The notes under the pieces: model-generated | What the model was told of the DNA's origin: nothing | Database searches by the model: none | What the model saw: the letters and a program-made list of their open reading frames with translations, nothing else | Position numbers and translations under genes: made by a program | Assembly (NCBI RefSeq): GCF_900101385.1 | Contig: NZ_FMZB01000007.1 | Coordinates: 62,001 to 126,000 of the forward strand | DNA length: 64,000 nucleotides | Origin: Terribacillus halophilus | GTDB lineage: Bacteria; Bacillota; Bacilli; Bacillales; Amphibacillaceae | Direction of reading: 5' to 3' | Shown here: positions 34,164-42,548 of the stretch, piece by piece | Position numbering within the stretch: the first letter of the stretch is position 1 | How the letters are laid out: each line of letters opens with the position of its first letter

Positions 34164-34991
34164 ATGGAAGAGAAAAAGCGATTTTCTGTCAAGATTGGCG
34201 GTAAGAAGCAGAAGGAGCAACAGCAACAGTCAAAAGAAGAGATGATCGGTGAGGGAAGCTACACACTTTATGACGAAGAAGCAGCTGCCACTGTCGAGAA
34301 GGATGTGCCGGTACTGGACCAGTTGAATAAGAAAAAATCAGAGAAAAGCGGTGTAACATTGTCTCCAATGGCGAAGAAGCTGGCGGCAGCTGCCCTTGGT
34401 GCTGCCTTGATTGGAGTCGTGCTGGGTTTCTTATTGCTACGTTATACAGCCGGTATGGAATCGGAAACAAGTGGCGTGGCGGCTCCGGCAGCAACGAAGG
34501 AGGCGGCTGCTAATGCAGGAGCGTTTAATGATTTGACTGCCTATGTCGTGCAGGGTGGCGTTTATAATCAGGAAGACATTGGGCAGGACGTTGTTCAGAA
34601 ATACGTGGATGCCGGAATTCCAGCTGTGCTGTGGGAAAAGGGAGGTCAATTTTTCCTGCTGACAGGGATGGCTGGATCAAAAGAAGAGGCCCAAACACTT
34701 GGCTCCCAACTGCAGGCCCAAGGCTATGAGAGCTATGTGAAGCAATGGGACCCTGCCGTTGAGACAGGCAGCAGTGCTTGGCTGGACGAGCTCGCAGTGT
34801 TGCTTGCAGCAGGCGATAATCAGGATCCGGCTCTTTGGAAAGCTTGGCAGGAGAAAATTCCGGCGGATGCCGCAACAGTCAAAACAGCATCAGATGAAGC
34901 AGTAACTGCGATGGAGCAAGGCAATTTTACCACTAGCATGCTGCTGCCAGTTTGGCATGAAGCCGCCACCCTTGCTGCTGAGGGGCAATGA
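34164..34991 (+). CDS. spoIIB: SPOR-domain protein, SpoIIB-like
   Basis: A 275-residue bitopic protein. A charged cytosolic part (1-70) leads to one membrane helix (about 74-93, LAAAALGAALIGVVLGFLLL), then an outer SPOR-like domain (LTAYVVQGGVYNQEDIGQDVVQKY and FLLTGMAGSKEEAQTLGSQL) that binds denuded peptidoglycan. It sits between the pilus genes and radC as spoIIB does in B. subtilis, where it helps septal thinning during engulfment. Similarity is mostly in layout. GAGGTG precedes ATG 34164. The maf gene normally next to it is missing. Confidence 0.75.
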   Translation: MEEKKRFSVKIGGKKQKEQQQQSKEEMIGEGSYTLYDEEAAATVEKDVPVLDQLNKKKSEKSGVTLSPMAKKLAAAALGAALIGVVLGFLLLRYTAGMESETSGVAAPAATKEAAANAGAFNDLTAYVVQGGVYNQEDIGQDVVQKYVDAGIPAVLWEKGGQFFLLTGMAGSKEEAQTLGSQLQAQGYESYVKQWDPAVETGSSAWLDELAVLLAAGDNQDPALWKAWQEKIPADAATVKTASDEAVTAMEQGNFTTSMLLPVWHEAATLAAEGQ

Positions 34992-35168
34992 AAGCTATCT
35001 ATATTACTATTGGTAAGGAACTTCTATTATATAGTCTGATTTCTCCATTATTTGAAAGTGAGAATTAATAAAATTTCTATTTACCAATTTGAATAGCGGG
35101 CCGTCTTCCCTTAAACTTTTTGTAACCTGTCGCCACACAGGAATCCGAGTCAGAAGGAAGGCGGTTTT

Positions 35169-35858
35169 TTGCTGCAAACAGAAATGACGATAAAATCGGT
35201 GCCAAAGGAAGATCGTCCGCGGGAAAGACTGCTGGAGCTAGGGCCTGCTCATTTGTCCAATGCGGAGCTATTTGCGATTTTGCTTGGGAGCGGGACAAGG
35301 GATGAGTCTGTCACTTTGCTTGCTCAGCGGCTTTTGATGCATTTTGAAGGGCTGCAGCTCTTGCGGGATGCGACAATCGAAGAGCTGACTGCCATAAAAG
35401 GAATCGGCACGGCCAAAGGAGTGCTTATCTTGGCTGCCATCGAACTCGGGCAGCGGCTGCATCGATACAAACCGGCCGAACGATATACTGTTCGGAGCCC
35501 TAAAGATGGAGCGGATTATGTAATGGAAGAAATGCGTAATCTGTCTCAGGAGCATTTTGTCGTACTATTCCTTAATACGAAGAATCATATCATTCACCGT
35601 CAGACAATCTTCATTGGCAGTCTTAATGCCTCCATCGTCCATCCCCGCGAAATCTTCCGTGAAGCGGTCCGCCGCTCCGCTGCTAGCATCATTTGTGCAC
35701 ATAACCATCCTTCAGGTGATCCTTCTCCTTCACAAGAAGATATTCATGTCACCAAACGCCTGCAAGAGTGCGGCAAGATGATCGGTATCGAGCTTTTGGA
35801 CCATCTGGTCATTGGTGACCGTAAGTTTATTTCCCTAAAGGAAAAAGGATACCTGTAA
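35169..35858 (+). CDS. radC: RadC-family JAMM protein
   Basis: A 229-residue RadC/YsxA protein. An N-terminal helix-hairpin-helix region (LTAIKGIGTAKGVLILAAIELGQRL) precedes the JAB/JAMM domain with the metalloprotease-like motif HNHPSGDPSPSQED. Despite the name, a DNA repair role is not established. TTG 35169 with GGAAGGCGG before it. It lies between spoIIB and mreB as in B. subtilis, though 177 bases separate it from spoIIB. Confidence 0.92.
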   Translation: MLQTEMTIKSVPKEDRPRERLLELGPAHLSNAELFAILLGSGTRDESVTLLAQRLLMHFEGLQLLRDATIEELTAIKGIGTAKGVLILAAIELGQRLHRYKPAERYTVRSPKDGADYVMEEMRNLSQEHFVVLFLNTKNHIIHRQTIFIGSLNASIVHPREIFREAVRRSAASIICAHNHPSGDPSPSQEDIHVTKRLQECGKMIGIELLDHLVIGDRKFISLKEKGYL

Positions 35859-35909
35859 TCACTATCTATTTTTTTAGTTTTCTCGTATAATTGATACTAG
35901 CTTTGTAGA

Positions 35910-35951
35910 TAAGCGCCTAGCATGGTACACCTTACTAGCTGGCGCTTCTTC
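35910..35951 (+). terminator. Weak hairpin after radC
   Basis: AAGCGCC and GGCGCTT pair over a partly paired middle, followed by CTTCTTCTG rather than a T run. It may end radC transcription; support is modest. Confidence 0.35.
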
Positions 35952-36104
35952 TGATGGTACGTATTAGTGCCTTGCAACTATGTCTATTGGATGGATATCT
36001 GATATGATAAAGTACAACATAATGAGACAATATATGAAAAGTGCGCATAGCTGACAAGCAGCTTTGCTGAAACACGAACGGACTCGGAAAAGGAGAAATT
36101 AATT

Positions 36105-37145
36105 GTGGCGAAATTCAGTTTTTCACAAGACTTAGGGATCGACCTAGGTACAGCAAATACATTGGTTTTTGTAAAAGGAAAAGGCGTAGTCGTCCGTGAG
36201 CCTTCTGTGGTGGCGACGAATGTGGAAACTGGTCAGGTGGAAGCAGTAGGCGGCGATGCCCGTAATATGATTGGCAGAACACCGGGAAATATCCGTGTTA
36301 TCCGACCGATGAAAGATGGTGTCATCGCGGATTATGATACAACAGCTACAATGATGAAATATTACATCAAGCAAGCACAGCGCAATCGTTCTTCCTTTGC
36401 TAAAAAGCCGAATGTCATGGTGTGTGTGCCATCCGGTATCACGATGGTTGAGGAGCGCGCTGTTATAGACGCGACGAAACAAGCAGGTGCAAAGGATGCT
36501 TTCCCTATCGCTGAGCCTTTTGCAGCGGCTATCGGGGCTGGACTGCCGGTATGGGAACCGACAGGAAGTATGATCGTTGATATCGGCGGCGGTACGACGG
36601 AAGTTGCCATCATCAGCTTGGGTGGTATCGTAACGAGCGAATCAATCCGTACAGCTGGGGATGATATGGACGAAGCGATCACCCAGTACATCCGTAAAAC
36701 ATATAACTTGATGATCGGGGAACGTTCTGCGGAACAGTTGAAGATGGATCTTGGTCACGCAGGGGTACCGGAAACAGACGAAGAAACGGAAATTCGCGGC
36801 CGTGATTTGCTGACAGGTCTGCCGAAGACGATCAGCGTGAGCGCGAAGGAAATTTCCGGGGCATTGGCGGATACAGTGAGCGCGATTGTGGATGCTGTGA
36901 AGCTGACATTGGAAAAAACACCGCCAGAATTGGCAGCCGATATCATGGATCGCGGTATTGTTCTCTCTGGTGGAGGTGCACTGCTTCGCAATTTGGACAG
37001 CGTCATCAGTGAAGAGACGAAAATGCCGGTTTTTGTAGCGGAAAACCCGCTTGATAGTGTGGCCATCGGTACTGGTAAGTCACTGGAATTCATCGAGCAT
37101 TTCCGTTCCCATCCACATGTATTTTCCAAAGCTACTAAAAATTGA
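36105..37145 (+). CDS. mreB: Cell shape-determining actin MreB
   Basis: A 346-residue actin homologue that guides lateral wall synthesis under the membrane. It has the phosphate-1 loop [17 protein letters not shown], phosphate-2 [18 protein letters not shown] and the adenosine motif [15 protein letters not shown]. The start is GTG with AAGGAG nine bases before. It heads mreBCD-minCD, all closely spaced. Confidence 0.97.
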   Translation: MAKFSFSQDLGIDLGTANTLVFVKGKGVVVREPSVVATNVETGQVEAVGGDARNMIGRTPGNIRVIRPMKDGVIADYDTTATMMKYYIKQAQRNRSSFAKKPNVMVCVPSGITMVEERAVIDATKQAGAKDAFPIAEPFAAAIGAGLPVWEPTGSMIVDIGGGTTEVAIISLGGIVTSESIRTAGDDMDEAITQYIRKTYNLMIGERSAEQLKMDLGHAGVPETDEETEIRGRDLLTGLPKTISVSAKEISGALADTVSAIVDAVKLTLEKTPPELAADIMDRGIVLSGGGALLRNLDSVISEETKMPVFVAENPLDSVAIGTGKSLEFIEHFRSHPHVFSKATKN

Positions 37146-37157
37146 GTTGGGTGAGTT

Positions 37158-38054
37158 ATGAATTTCTTTAAGAAAAAACGGATGTTCCTCTTCCTGATTG
37201 CGATCATCATTTTAGTTGGCTTGATCGGCTTTTCAACCAGGGATCGGAGCAGCCAGACATTACCAGAACAAATAATTAGTGATACTGTCGGTTTTGTGCA
37301 GAATATCTTCTCCAAGCCTGCACAATTCACTTCGACGGTACTGACGAATATTAAAGATTTGAAGAACACCTACGAAGAAAACCAGGTGCTGAAATCGAAA
37401 GTGGACGATTATAAGGGCTTGCTATTTCGTTATCAGGAACTCGAGAAGCAGTATGACGAGCTGAAAGAATCCAATGAAGCCTTTAATCAGTACACGTCGA
37501 TGGATTATGATCCGATTCCAGCCGATGTGATCGTACGCAGTCCCGAAGCATGGTTTGACCAGCTTACGATTGATAAAGGTTCAGATGATGGTATCGAGGC
37601 GAATATGGCTGTCATGACTTCCAGCGGGATGGTCGGCAAGATTGAGGATGTCAGCCGCAGCACAGCTTCCGTTCAATTGCTGAGCGGTTTCAGTGAGACA
37701 AACCGTATTTCTGCCCAAATCACTGGTGAAGAAAACGAGGATGGCGAAAAGCAAGATACCATCTTCGGGTTGATCGAAGGCTATGATGAAAAGGACGGTA
37801 TGCTGTTGTTCACAGGCGTGAAGCCGGAACTGGAGGTAAAAGAAGGCTCTCTTGTAACATCATCCGGTAAGGGTGGTGTCTTCCCTGAAGGTCTTCAAAT
37901 TGGGGAAGTCGATTCCGTCGAACTTGACCAATATGGCCTGTCGCAGACTGTTCGTGTAAAACCGACTGCCGATTTATATGACATCGATAAGGTGATCGTC
38001 GTAGATGCGGCTTCAGAAGATGCTTCTTCTGCTAACGGAGATGAGGGGCTGTAA
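37158..38054 (+). CDS. mreC: Rod shape-determining protein MreC
   Basis: A 298-residue bitopic protein: short cytosolic end, membrane helix at about 8-26, a coiled coil at about 66-113, and a beta-barrel outer region (VIVRSPEAWFDQLTIDKGSDDGIEANMAVMTSSGMVGKI) typical of MreC. Its stop and the mreD start share one base (TAATG), so the two are coupled. It links MreB to the wall synthases. Confidence 0.95.
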   Translation: MNFFKKKRMFLFLIAIIILVGLIGFSTRDRSSQTLPEQIISDTVGFVQNIFSKPAQFTSTVLTNIKDLKNTYEENQVLKSKVDDYKGLLFRYQELEKQYDELKESNEAFNQYTSMDYDPIPADVIVRSPEAWFDQLTIDKGSDDGIEANMAVMTSSGMVGKIEDVSRSTASVQLLSGFSETNRISAQITGEENEDGEKQDTIFGLIEGYDEKDGMLLFTGVKPELEVKEGSLVTSSGKGGVFPEGLQIGEVDSVELDQYGLSQTVRVKPTADLYDIDKVIVVDAASEDASSANGDEGL

Positions 38055-38593
38055 TGAAGAAATTGTATCTGCCTCTCATCATGCTTTTGATCGTGTCACT
38101 GGAGGGTGTGGCCACCGCCATGCTGCCGGAGCAGTTCATCGGCGGTGACACATGGCTGATTCCGCACTGGAGTCTTCTATTCCTTGTATTGGTCGCCATG
38201 CTGTATGATTTGGATAATTCGTATTACAGCCTGTTATACGCGCTTATATTCGGGCTGCTGAAAGATATTGTCTATACCGATATGCTGGGCGTTTATATGT
38301 TCACCTATGGCATGAGCATCTATTTGATACTGGAACTTCGCAGAGTGCTGCATGGCAATATTTTTGTGGCTGCGCTGCTTGGGATGCTGTCGATCGTTTT
38401 TGCCGATATCATCGGATATCTTATTTATCATCTTATCGGCATCACGCCGATCGGATTCGGCGCTTATTTATTGCAGCGTCTCTTGCCGACGCTTGGCGCC
38501 AACCTTATCATGCTTGTAATCTTGTATCTGATTTTCCAAAAGCCTCTGCAGAAATGGTCCGATTCGCAGCTTAGAAGAACGACTAGCTTATAG
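38054..38593 (+). CDS. mreD: Rod shape-determining protein MreD
   Basis: A 179-residue protein with five to six hydrophobic segments, matching MreD in length. LYALIFGLLKDIVYTDMLGVYMFTYG is the conserved central region. It completes the elongation complex with MreC and is coupled to it by overlap. Confidence 0.93.
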   Translation: MKKLYLPLIMLLIVSLEGVATAMLPEQFIGGDTWLIPHWSLLFLVLVAMLYDLDNSYYSLLYALIFGLLKDIVYTDMLGVYMFTYGMSIYLILELRRVLHGNIFVAALLGMLSIVFADIIGYLIYHLIGITPIGFGAYLLQRLLPTLGANLIMLVILYLIFQKPLQKWSDSQLRRTTSL

Positions 38594-38628
38594 AGAAGAA
38601 AATCAGACGACGAACGGAGGTGACCATC

Positions 38629-39315
38629 TTGATTGGAAACAAACAAATCATCACGATCAAAGGTACCCGGGAAGGGCTGACCTTGCATATGGATGATGCC
38701 TGTTCTTTTGAGGAATTGCTGAAGGAATTGGAAGAGAAGCTTGAAGCCAATCGCATCGATTCTGCTGATCATCTTGTCGGAGTACATATTCAATTAGGCA
38801 ACAGGTATTTGTACGAAGAGCAGGAGGAAACCCTTCGTCGGATGATTACGAGCAAGCAGCGCCTGCGGATCGAATCGATCCATTCTGATGTCATTACGAA
38901 GCAAGCGGCCAATGAATGGAAAGAAGAGGCTGAGGTAAAGGCTGTCAGCCGCGTCGTCCGTTCTGGTCAAGTGCTGGAAGTAAAGGGTGATTTGCTCCTT
39001 CTTGGCGATGTAAATCCAGGTGGCTGTGTGACGGCTACCGGGAATATATTTGTCATGGGGAATCTGCTTGGAATTGCGCATGCTGGAAAGGATGGCAACG
39101 CTGATGCTGTCATCGCTGCTTCTTATATGAATCCGACGCAGCTTCGTATAGCGAATTATATCAGCCGTGCGCCTGATCATGAGTCGGATGGTGTTTATAT
39201 GGAATGCGGACACGTCGATGAGGAAGAGAAAAAAATCATCATCGATCGTTTGCAGGCAGTGATCCGCAAACGTCCAGGCATCAGCAGTTTCGAGAGGAGA
39301 ATGTTAAATGGGTGA
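38629..39315 (+). CDS. minC: Septum site inhibitor MinC
   Basis: A 228-residue FtsZ inhibitor. The N-terminal domain covers about 1-100, and the C-terminal beta-helix contains GDLLLLGDVNPGGCVTATGNIFVMGNLLGIAHAG, which dimerises and binds MinD. TTG 38629 is preferred: CGGAGG is eight bases before it, while GTG 38620 overlaps that signal. It overlaps minD by eight bases. Confidence 0.94.
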   Translation: MIGNKQIITIKGTREGLTLHMDDACSFEELLKELEEKLEANRIDSADHLVGVHIQLGNRYLYEEQEETLRRMITSKQRLRIESIHSDVITKQAANEWKEEAEVKAVSRVVRSGQVLEVKGDLLLLGDVNPGGCVTATGNIFVMGNLLGIAHAGKDGNADAVIAASYMNPTQLRIANYISRAPDHESDGVYMECGHVDEEEKKIIIDRLQAVIRKRPGISSFERRMLNG

Positions 39316-40105
39316 AGCAATCGTTATTACATCCGGTAAGGGAGGAGTAGGAAAGACGACTACTTCGGCCAATCTGGGAACAGCGCTTGCACTGATGGAG
39401 AAAAAAGTTTGTTTGATTGATACGGATATCGGTCTTCGGAATCTGGATGTTGTGATGGGTCTTGAAAATCGCATCATTTATGACATCATCGATGTTATTG
39501 TCGGCAGATGCTCGCTGAAGCAAGCATTGATCAAAGACAAGCGTTTCGATCATCTATACTTACTGCCAGCTGCCCAAACAAGCGATAAATCGGATTTGAC
39601 ACCAGATGGGATGGAGAAAATCGTAGCCGAGCTGAAGCCGGAATTCGATTACATTCTTATCGACTGTCCAGCCGGTATCGAGCAGGGTTATAAGAATGCT
39701 GTAGCGGGAGCAGATAAAGCAATTGTCGTGACCACACCGGAGAAACCGAGTGTACGTGATGCAGATCGCATTATCGGCTTGCTGGAGCAAGAGGATATCG
39801 AGTCGCCTAAACTGATCGTCAACCGGATCCGCAATCATATGGTACAAGAAGGCGACATGCTGGAAGTGGATGAAATAGTCCAGGTGCTGTCGATCGACTT
39901 GCTGGGTATTGTGGCGGATGACGATGAGGTGATCAAAGCTTCCAATCACGGTGAACCGGTCGCTTTCCATCCGAATACAAAAGCGAGTATTGCATATCGC
40001 AACATTGCACGGCGTATTCTGGGAGAGTCCGTGCCGCTTATGAACTTTGAAAGTGAAAAAGGCATGTTCAGCCGCTTGAAAAAGCTTTTTTCCAAGAGTA
40101 AATGA
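39308..40105 (+). CDS. minD: Septum site-determining ATPase MinD
   Basis: A 265-residue ParA/MinD ATPase. The deviant Walker A is SGKGGVGKTTTSANLG, Walker B is YILIDCPAG, and the C-terminal MFSRLKKLFSKSK forms the amphipathic membrane anchor. It recruits MinC to poles and septa. Confidence 0.97.
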   Translation: MGEAIVITSGKGGVGKTTTSANLGTALALMEKKVCLIDTDIGLRNLDVVMGLENRIIYDIIDVIVGRCSLKQALIKDKRFDHLYLLPAAQTSDKSDLTPDGMEKIVAELKPEFDYILIDCPAGIEQGYKNAVAGADKAIVVTTPEKPSVRDADRIIGLLEQEDIESPKLIVNRIRNHMVQEGDMLEVDEIVQVLSIDLLGIVADDDEVIKASNHGEPVAFHPNTKASIAYRNIARRILGESVPLMNFESEKGMFSRLKKLFSKSK

Positions 40106-40115
40106 ACTTATAATG

Positions 40116-40149
40116 AACTCGTAGCTCTCGTTTGAGTTGCGAGTTTTTT
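40116..40149 (+). terminator. Terminator of mreBCD-minCD
   Basis: AACTCG and CGAGTT enclose an inner CTC/GAG pair, followed by TTTTTTG. Confidence 0.75.
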
Positions 40150-40177
40150 GCTATTACGAACAAGGGGAATGTACAAC

Positions 40178-40783
40178 ATGACATGGGATATTTTTAGTAT
40201 CATCGGTACTGCTGCTTTTGCCATCAGTGGTGCCCTCGTCGCCATGGACGAGAAATATGATGTGTTCGGCGTATATATTTTAGGTTTTGTGACTGCTTTT
40301 GGCGGAGGGGCCATCCGTAATCTGCTTATTGGCTTGCCGGTCTCCTATTTGTGGTCCCAAACGACATTATTCTATATATCTTTCCTTTCGATTACCGTGA
40401 TTCTCATTTTTCCTAAATGGGTCAGTTATTCATGGAAAAAGGCTGGTTTGTATGCCGATGCGATCGGCTTGGCGGCATTTGCCATTCAGGGTGCGCTGCA
40501 CGCTGCCAGTTTGAATCATAGTCTGCTTGCAATCATGGTTGCAGCTTTTCTGACCGGGAGCGGGGGCGGTATTTTGCGTGATGTACTGGCAGGCAGGAAA
40601 CCGTATGTATTCAAAGTGGAGATCTATGGAAGCTGGGCTGCTTTGGCAGGGCTTGTCATCGGGCTTGGAGCTGCTGATCATCCTTTCTTGCTTTATGGAT
40701 TGTTTGCAGTCATCATTTTTCTGCGGATTTATTCCTTCCACCGGAAATGGCAGCTTCCGATTCCAAAGATGCATTATCAATAA
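40178..40783 (+). CDS. TRIC-type cation channel protein (UPF0126)
   Basis: A 201-residue membrane protein with two repeats of three helices. Each repeat has its glycine-rich kink and basic pair: TAFGGGAIRNLLIG and TGSGGGILRDVLAG. This matches YvgT/YadS, related to trimeric intracellular cation channels. The start is ambiguous: ATG 40178 matches the family N terminus (MTWDIF), and ATG 40169 lies three bases after AAGGGG. Confidence 0.85.
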   Translation: MTWDIFSIIGTAAFAISGALVAMDEKYDVFGVYILGFVTAFGGGAIRNLLIGLPVSYLWSQTTLFYISFLSITVILIFPKWVSYSWKKAGLYADAIGLAAFAIQGALHAASLNHSLLAIMVAAFLTGSGGGILRDVLAGRKPYVFKVEIYGSWAALAGLVIGLGAADHPFLLYGLFAVIIFLRIYSFHRKWQLPIPKMHYQ

Positions 40784-40784
40784 A

Positions 40785-40809
40785 GGTCAGCATATTGCTG
40801 GTCTTTTTT
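40785..40809 (+). terminator. Terminator of the TRIC gene
   Basis: GGTCAGC and GCTGGTC pair (two G-T) around ATATT, followed by six T. The T run abuts the promoter of the next transcript. Confidence 0.7.
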
Positions 40810-40817
40810 GTTATAAT
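40809..40817 (+). promoter_or_regulatory. Extended -10 promoter of the leader-methyltransferase transcript
   Basis: TGTTATAAT fits the extended -10 element. Transcription would start at about 40823, so the message would begin right at the leader Shine-Dalgarno, as in short-leader attenuator genes. No good -35 box. Confidence 0.5.
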
Positions 40818-40836
40818 CAGGAAAAAGGAGGGTGTT

Positions 40837-40860
40837 ATGGACAAGGAGCATCAGCCATAA
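40837..40860 (+). CDS. Putative 7-residue leader peptide
   Basis: ATG 40837 is preceded by AAGGAGG five bases upstream, a stronger signal than most genes here, yet the frame closes after seven codons (MDKEHQP). It lies between an extended -10 promoter and an SD-burying hairpin in front of a methyltransferase gene. The arrangement suggests a regulatory leader peptide; no known leader sequence was recognised. A GTG frame at 40832 overlaps it but has no spacing to the signal. Confidence 0.45.
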   Translation: MDKEHQP

Positions 40861-40883
40861 CAACGTCGTGATCACAAAATACG

Positions 40884-40934
40884 TTCTCCTCCTCGCTTGT
40901 TTGTATGCTAATTTACAAGTAAAAGGGAGGAGAA
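40884..40934 (+). promoter_or_regulatory. SD-sequestering hairpin, putative translational attenuator
   Basis: TTCTCCTCC (40884-40892) is the exact complement of GGAGGAGAA (40926-40934), which contains the methyltransferase Shine-Dalgarno. An inner stem GCTTGT/ACAAGT (40895-40900 and 40915-40920) extends the hairpin. A competing pair AACGT/ACGTT (40862-40866 and 40881-40885) shares two bases with it, so two folds exclude each other. Translation should be low unless the hairpin is opened. Confidence 0.6.
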
Positions 40935-40937
40935 ATA

Positions 40938-41687
40938 ATGGAATTGTTTGATCGATTATTAGAAGATGCTGCTAAAGCCTTTACGGGGTGGGATTTTTCT
41001 TTCATTGAAGATACCGGCCGTATCCAATACGAGTTATTGCCCTGGTCATATGGAAGTAAAGCGCGGAAATATCTGTTTGGGGCGGAAAGTTTGCTCGATA
41101 TGGGTACGGGAGGCGGAGAATTCCTGTCCAAATTGCTCCCGTTACCTGCCTACACAGCGGCAACAGAAGGGTACCTGCCCAATGTGCCAATAGCTAAAAA
41201 AAAGCTTGGACCATCTGGAGTGGAAGTTTTCCAAATAGAAGCAGACGATCAACTGCCATTACAATCTGATACATTCGATGTTGTTTTGAACAAGCATGAA
41301 TCTTATGCTGCAGTGGAAGTGAACCGAGTGCTGAAACACAACGGCATCTTTCTCACCCAGCAGGTAGGAGGTACCGATTGTACTGAGCTTAATCAGCTGT
41401 TGGGTGCACCCATAAATCCAAGCTATCAGGATTGGAGTCTGCGGACTGCTGCGGAGGATCTTACAAGTCATTTTACGTTAGTGGAGCAAGAAGAAGCATT
41501 TCCAGTTTTGCGTTTTTACGATATCGGAGCGATCGTCTACTACTTGAAAGCCATTCCTTGGCAAGTGCCGTATTTCGCTGTAAATACATATCGAGATGCC
41601 TTATATGACTTGCATCTCTTTATTGAAAAGAACGGTTTTCTGGATGTCAGACAGCATCGTTTCCTGTTGGCAGCTATGCCTAAGTGA
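40938..41687 (+). CDS. Class I SAM-dependent methyltransferase behind a leader hairpin
   Basis: A 249-residue methyltransferase. Motif I is SLLDMGTGGGEFLSKL, followed by AATEGYLPNVPIAKKKL (strand 2 and helix) and FDVVLNKHESYAAVEVNRVL (motif IV); the N terminus has WDFS and LPWSYGSKA. This family is common in Firmicutes and of unknown substrate; an rRNA or drug-related role is possible but unproven. The Shine-Dalgarno GGGAGGAG is wholly within a predicted hairpin following a short leader ORF. It is a single gene inserted between the min and spoIVF blocks. Confidence 0.85.
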   Translation: MELFDRLLEDAAKAFTGWDFSFIEDTGRIQYELLPWSYGSKARKYLFGAESLLDMGTGGGEFLSKLLPLPAYTAATEGYLPNVPIAKKKLGPSGVEVFQIEADDQLPLQSDTFDVVLNKHESYAAVEVNRVLKHNGIFLTQQVGGTDCTELNQLLGAPINPSYQDWSLRTAAEDLTSHFTLVEQEEAFPVLRFYDIGAIVYYLKAIPWQVPYFAVNTYRDALYDLHLFIEKNGFLDVRQHRFLLAAMPK

Positions 41688-41783
41688 TTGATGCCTCCCT
41701 CATTGGGAGGCTTTTTTCGCTTGTTTTAATAACTTGTCCGCTTTCTTCATAGACTTGTACAAAGAGTGAGAGAGGGGTTTGTT

Positions 41784-42548
41784 ATGGGAAAGAATCTGCA
41801 TGCGGTACGAAAAGGGATTGCTGAGCGTAAACGTCGGAAAGGGGAACAAATCCAAAAAGGCATGGCGGATACAGTAAGGTCTTTTACTGTTGATGAGGAG
41901 GAATCACATGGGTTCCCGCCTACTCCAAAATATGACCCTCCAAGTTCACAGGATAACTCGAAGTTTGCTTCCCGCTTCATGTTCAGGCTGATCATCTCTG
42001 CCAGTTTGTTTTTTGGTACTGCGCTTTATTTACAGGCGGACCATCCAATAATCGAGAAGACAAAGGGGACAGTGCTCACTGCCCTGACCGAAGAGTTCCC
42101 TTTTGCCACCGTCAATAGCTGGTATCAGGAACGATTTGGTGATCCGGTGGCGATTAATCCTGGGGCTGATAGCGACGTTCCTGTCGAGGGACAGGCAATG
42201 CCGGTGAATGGGACTGTCGTGCAGCCGTTCGAGGAATCAAATGAAGGCATCCTGATCGAGTCGGATCAGCAGAGTGATGTAGTGGCAGTAGACGAAGGAA
42301 TCGTTATTTTTGCAGGAAATGACAAAGAAACAGGGAAGACTATCATCCTTCAGCATGCGGATAAGAGCAAGAGTATTTATGGCCATCTGCATGCCCTTGA
42401 AGTGAATCAATACCAGCGGATCGGGGTCAATGAAAAGATCGGGGAATTCGTGCCGAATGAGGAGAATGCCCAATCTGTCTATTTCGCCCTGCAGCAGGGG
42501 AACAGGTATTTGAACCCAATCCAGGAGACGCCGGTTGACGCGCCATAA
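41784..42548 (+). CDS. spoIVFA: Stage IV sporulation protein FA
   Basis: A 254-residue inhibitor and scaffold of the SpoIVFB protease in the mother cell. A basic N-terminal region, one membrane helix (about 71-88) and a C-terminal LytM/M23-like domain (VDEGIVIFAGNDKETGKTIILQHADKSKSIYGHL), which lacks the zinc ligands of active peptidases. ATG 41784 has GAGAGGGG upstream. It overlaps spoIVFB by 14 bases. Confidence 0.9.
   Translation: MGKNLHAVRKGIAERKRRKGEQIQKGMADTVRSFTVDEEESHGFPPTPKYDPPSSQDNSKFASRFMFRLIISASLFFGTALYLQADHPIIEKTKGTVLTALTEEFPFATVNSWYQERFGDPVAINPGADSDVPVEGQAMPVNGTVVQPFEESNEGILIESDQQSDVVAVDEGIVIFAGNDKETGKTIILQHADKSKSIYGHLHALEVNQYQRIGVNEKIGEFVPNEENAQSVYFALQQGNRYLNPIQETPVDAP

Noticed and set aside
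40832-40951. A 39-codon GTG frame (hydrophobic, includes ITKYVLLLACLYANLQ) through the hairpin and overlapping the methyltransferase start
   Set aside because: The GTG directly abuts the SD with no spacing, so initiation is unlikely; the seven-codon ATG frame fits the SD better. It could still matter if frameshifting occurs, so it is recorded here.
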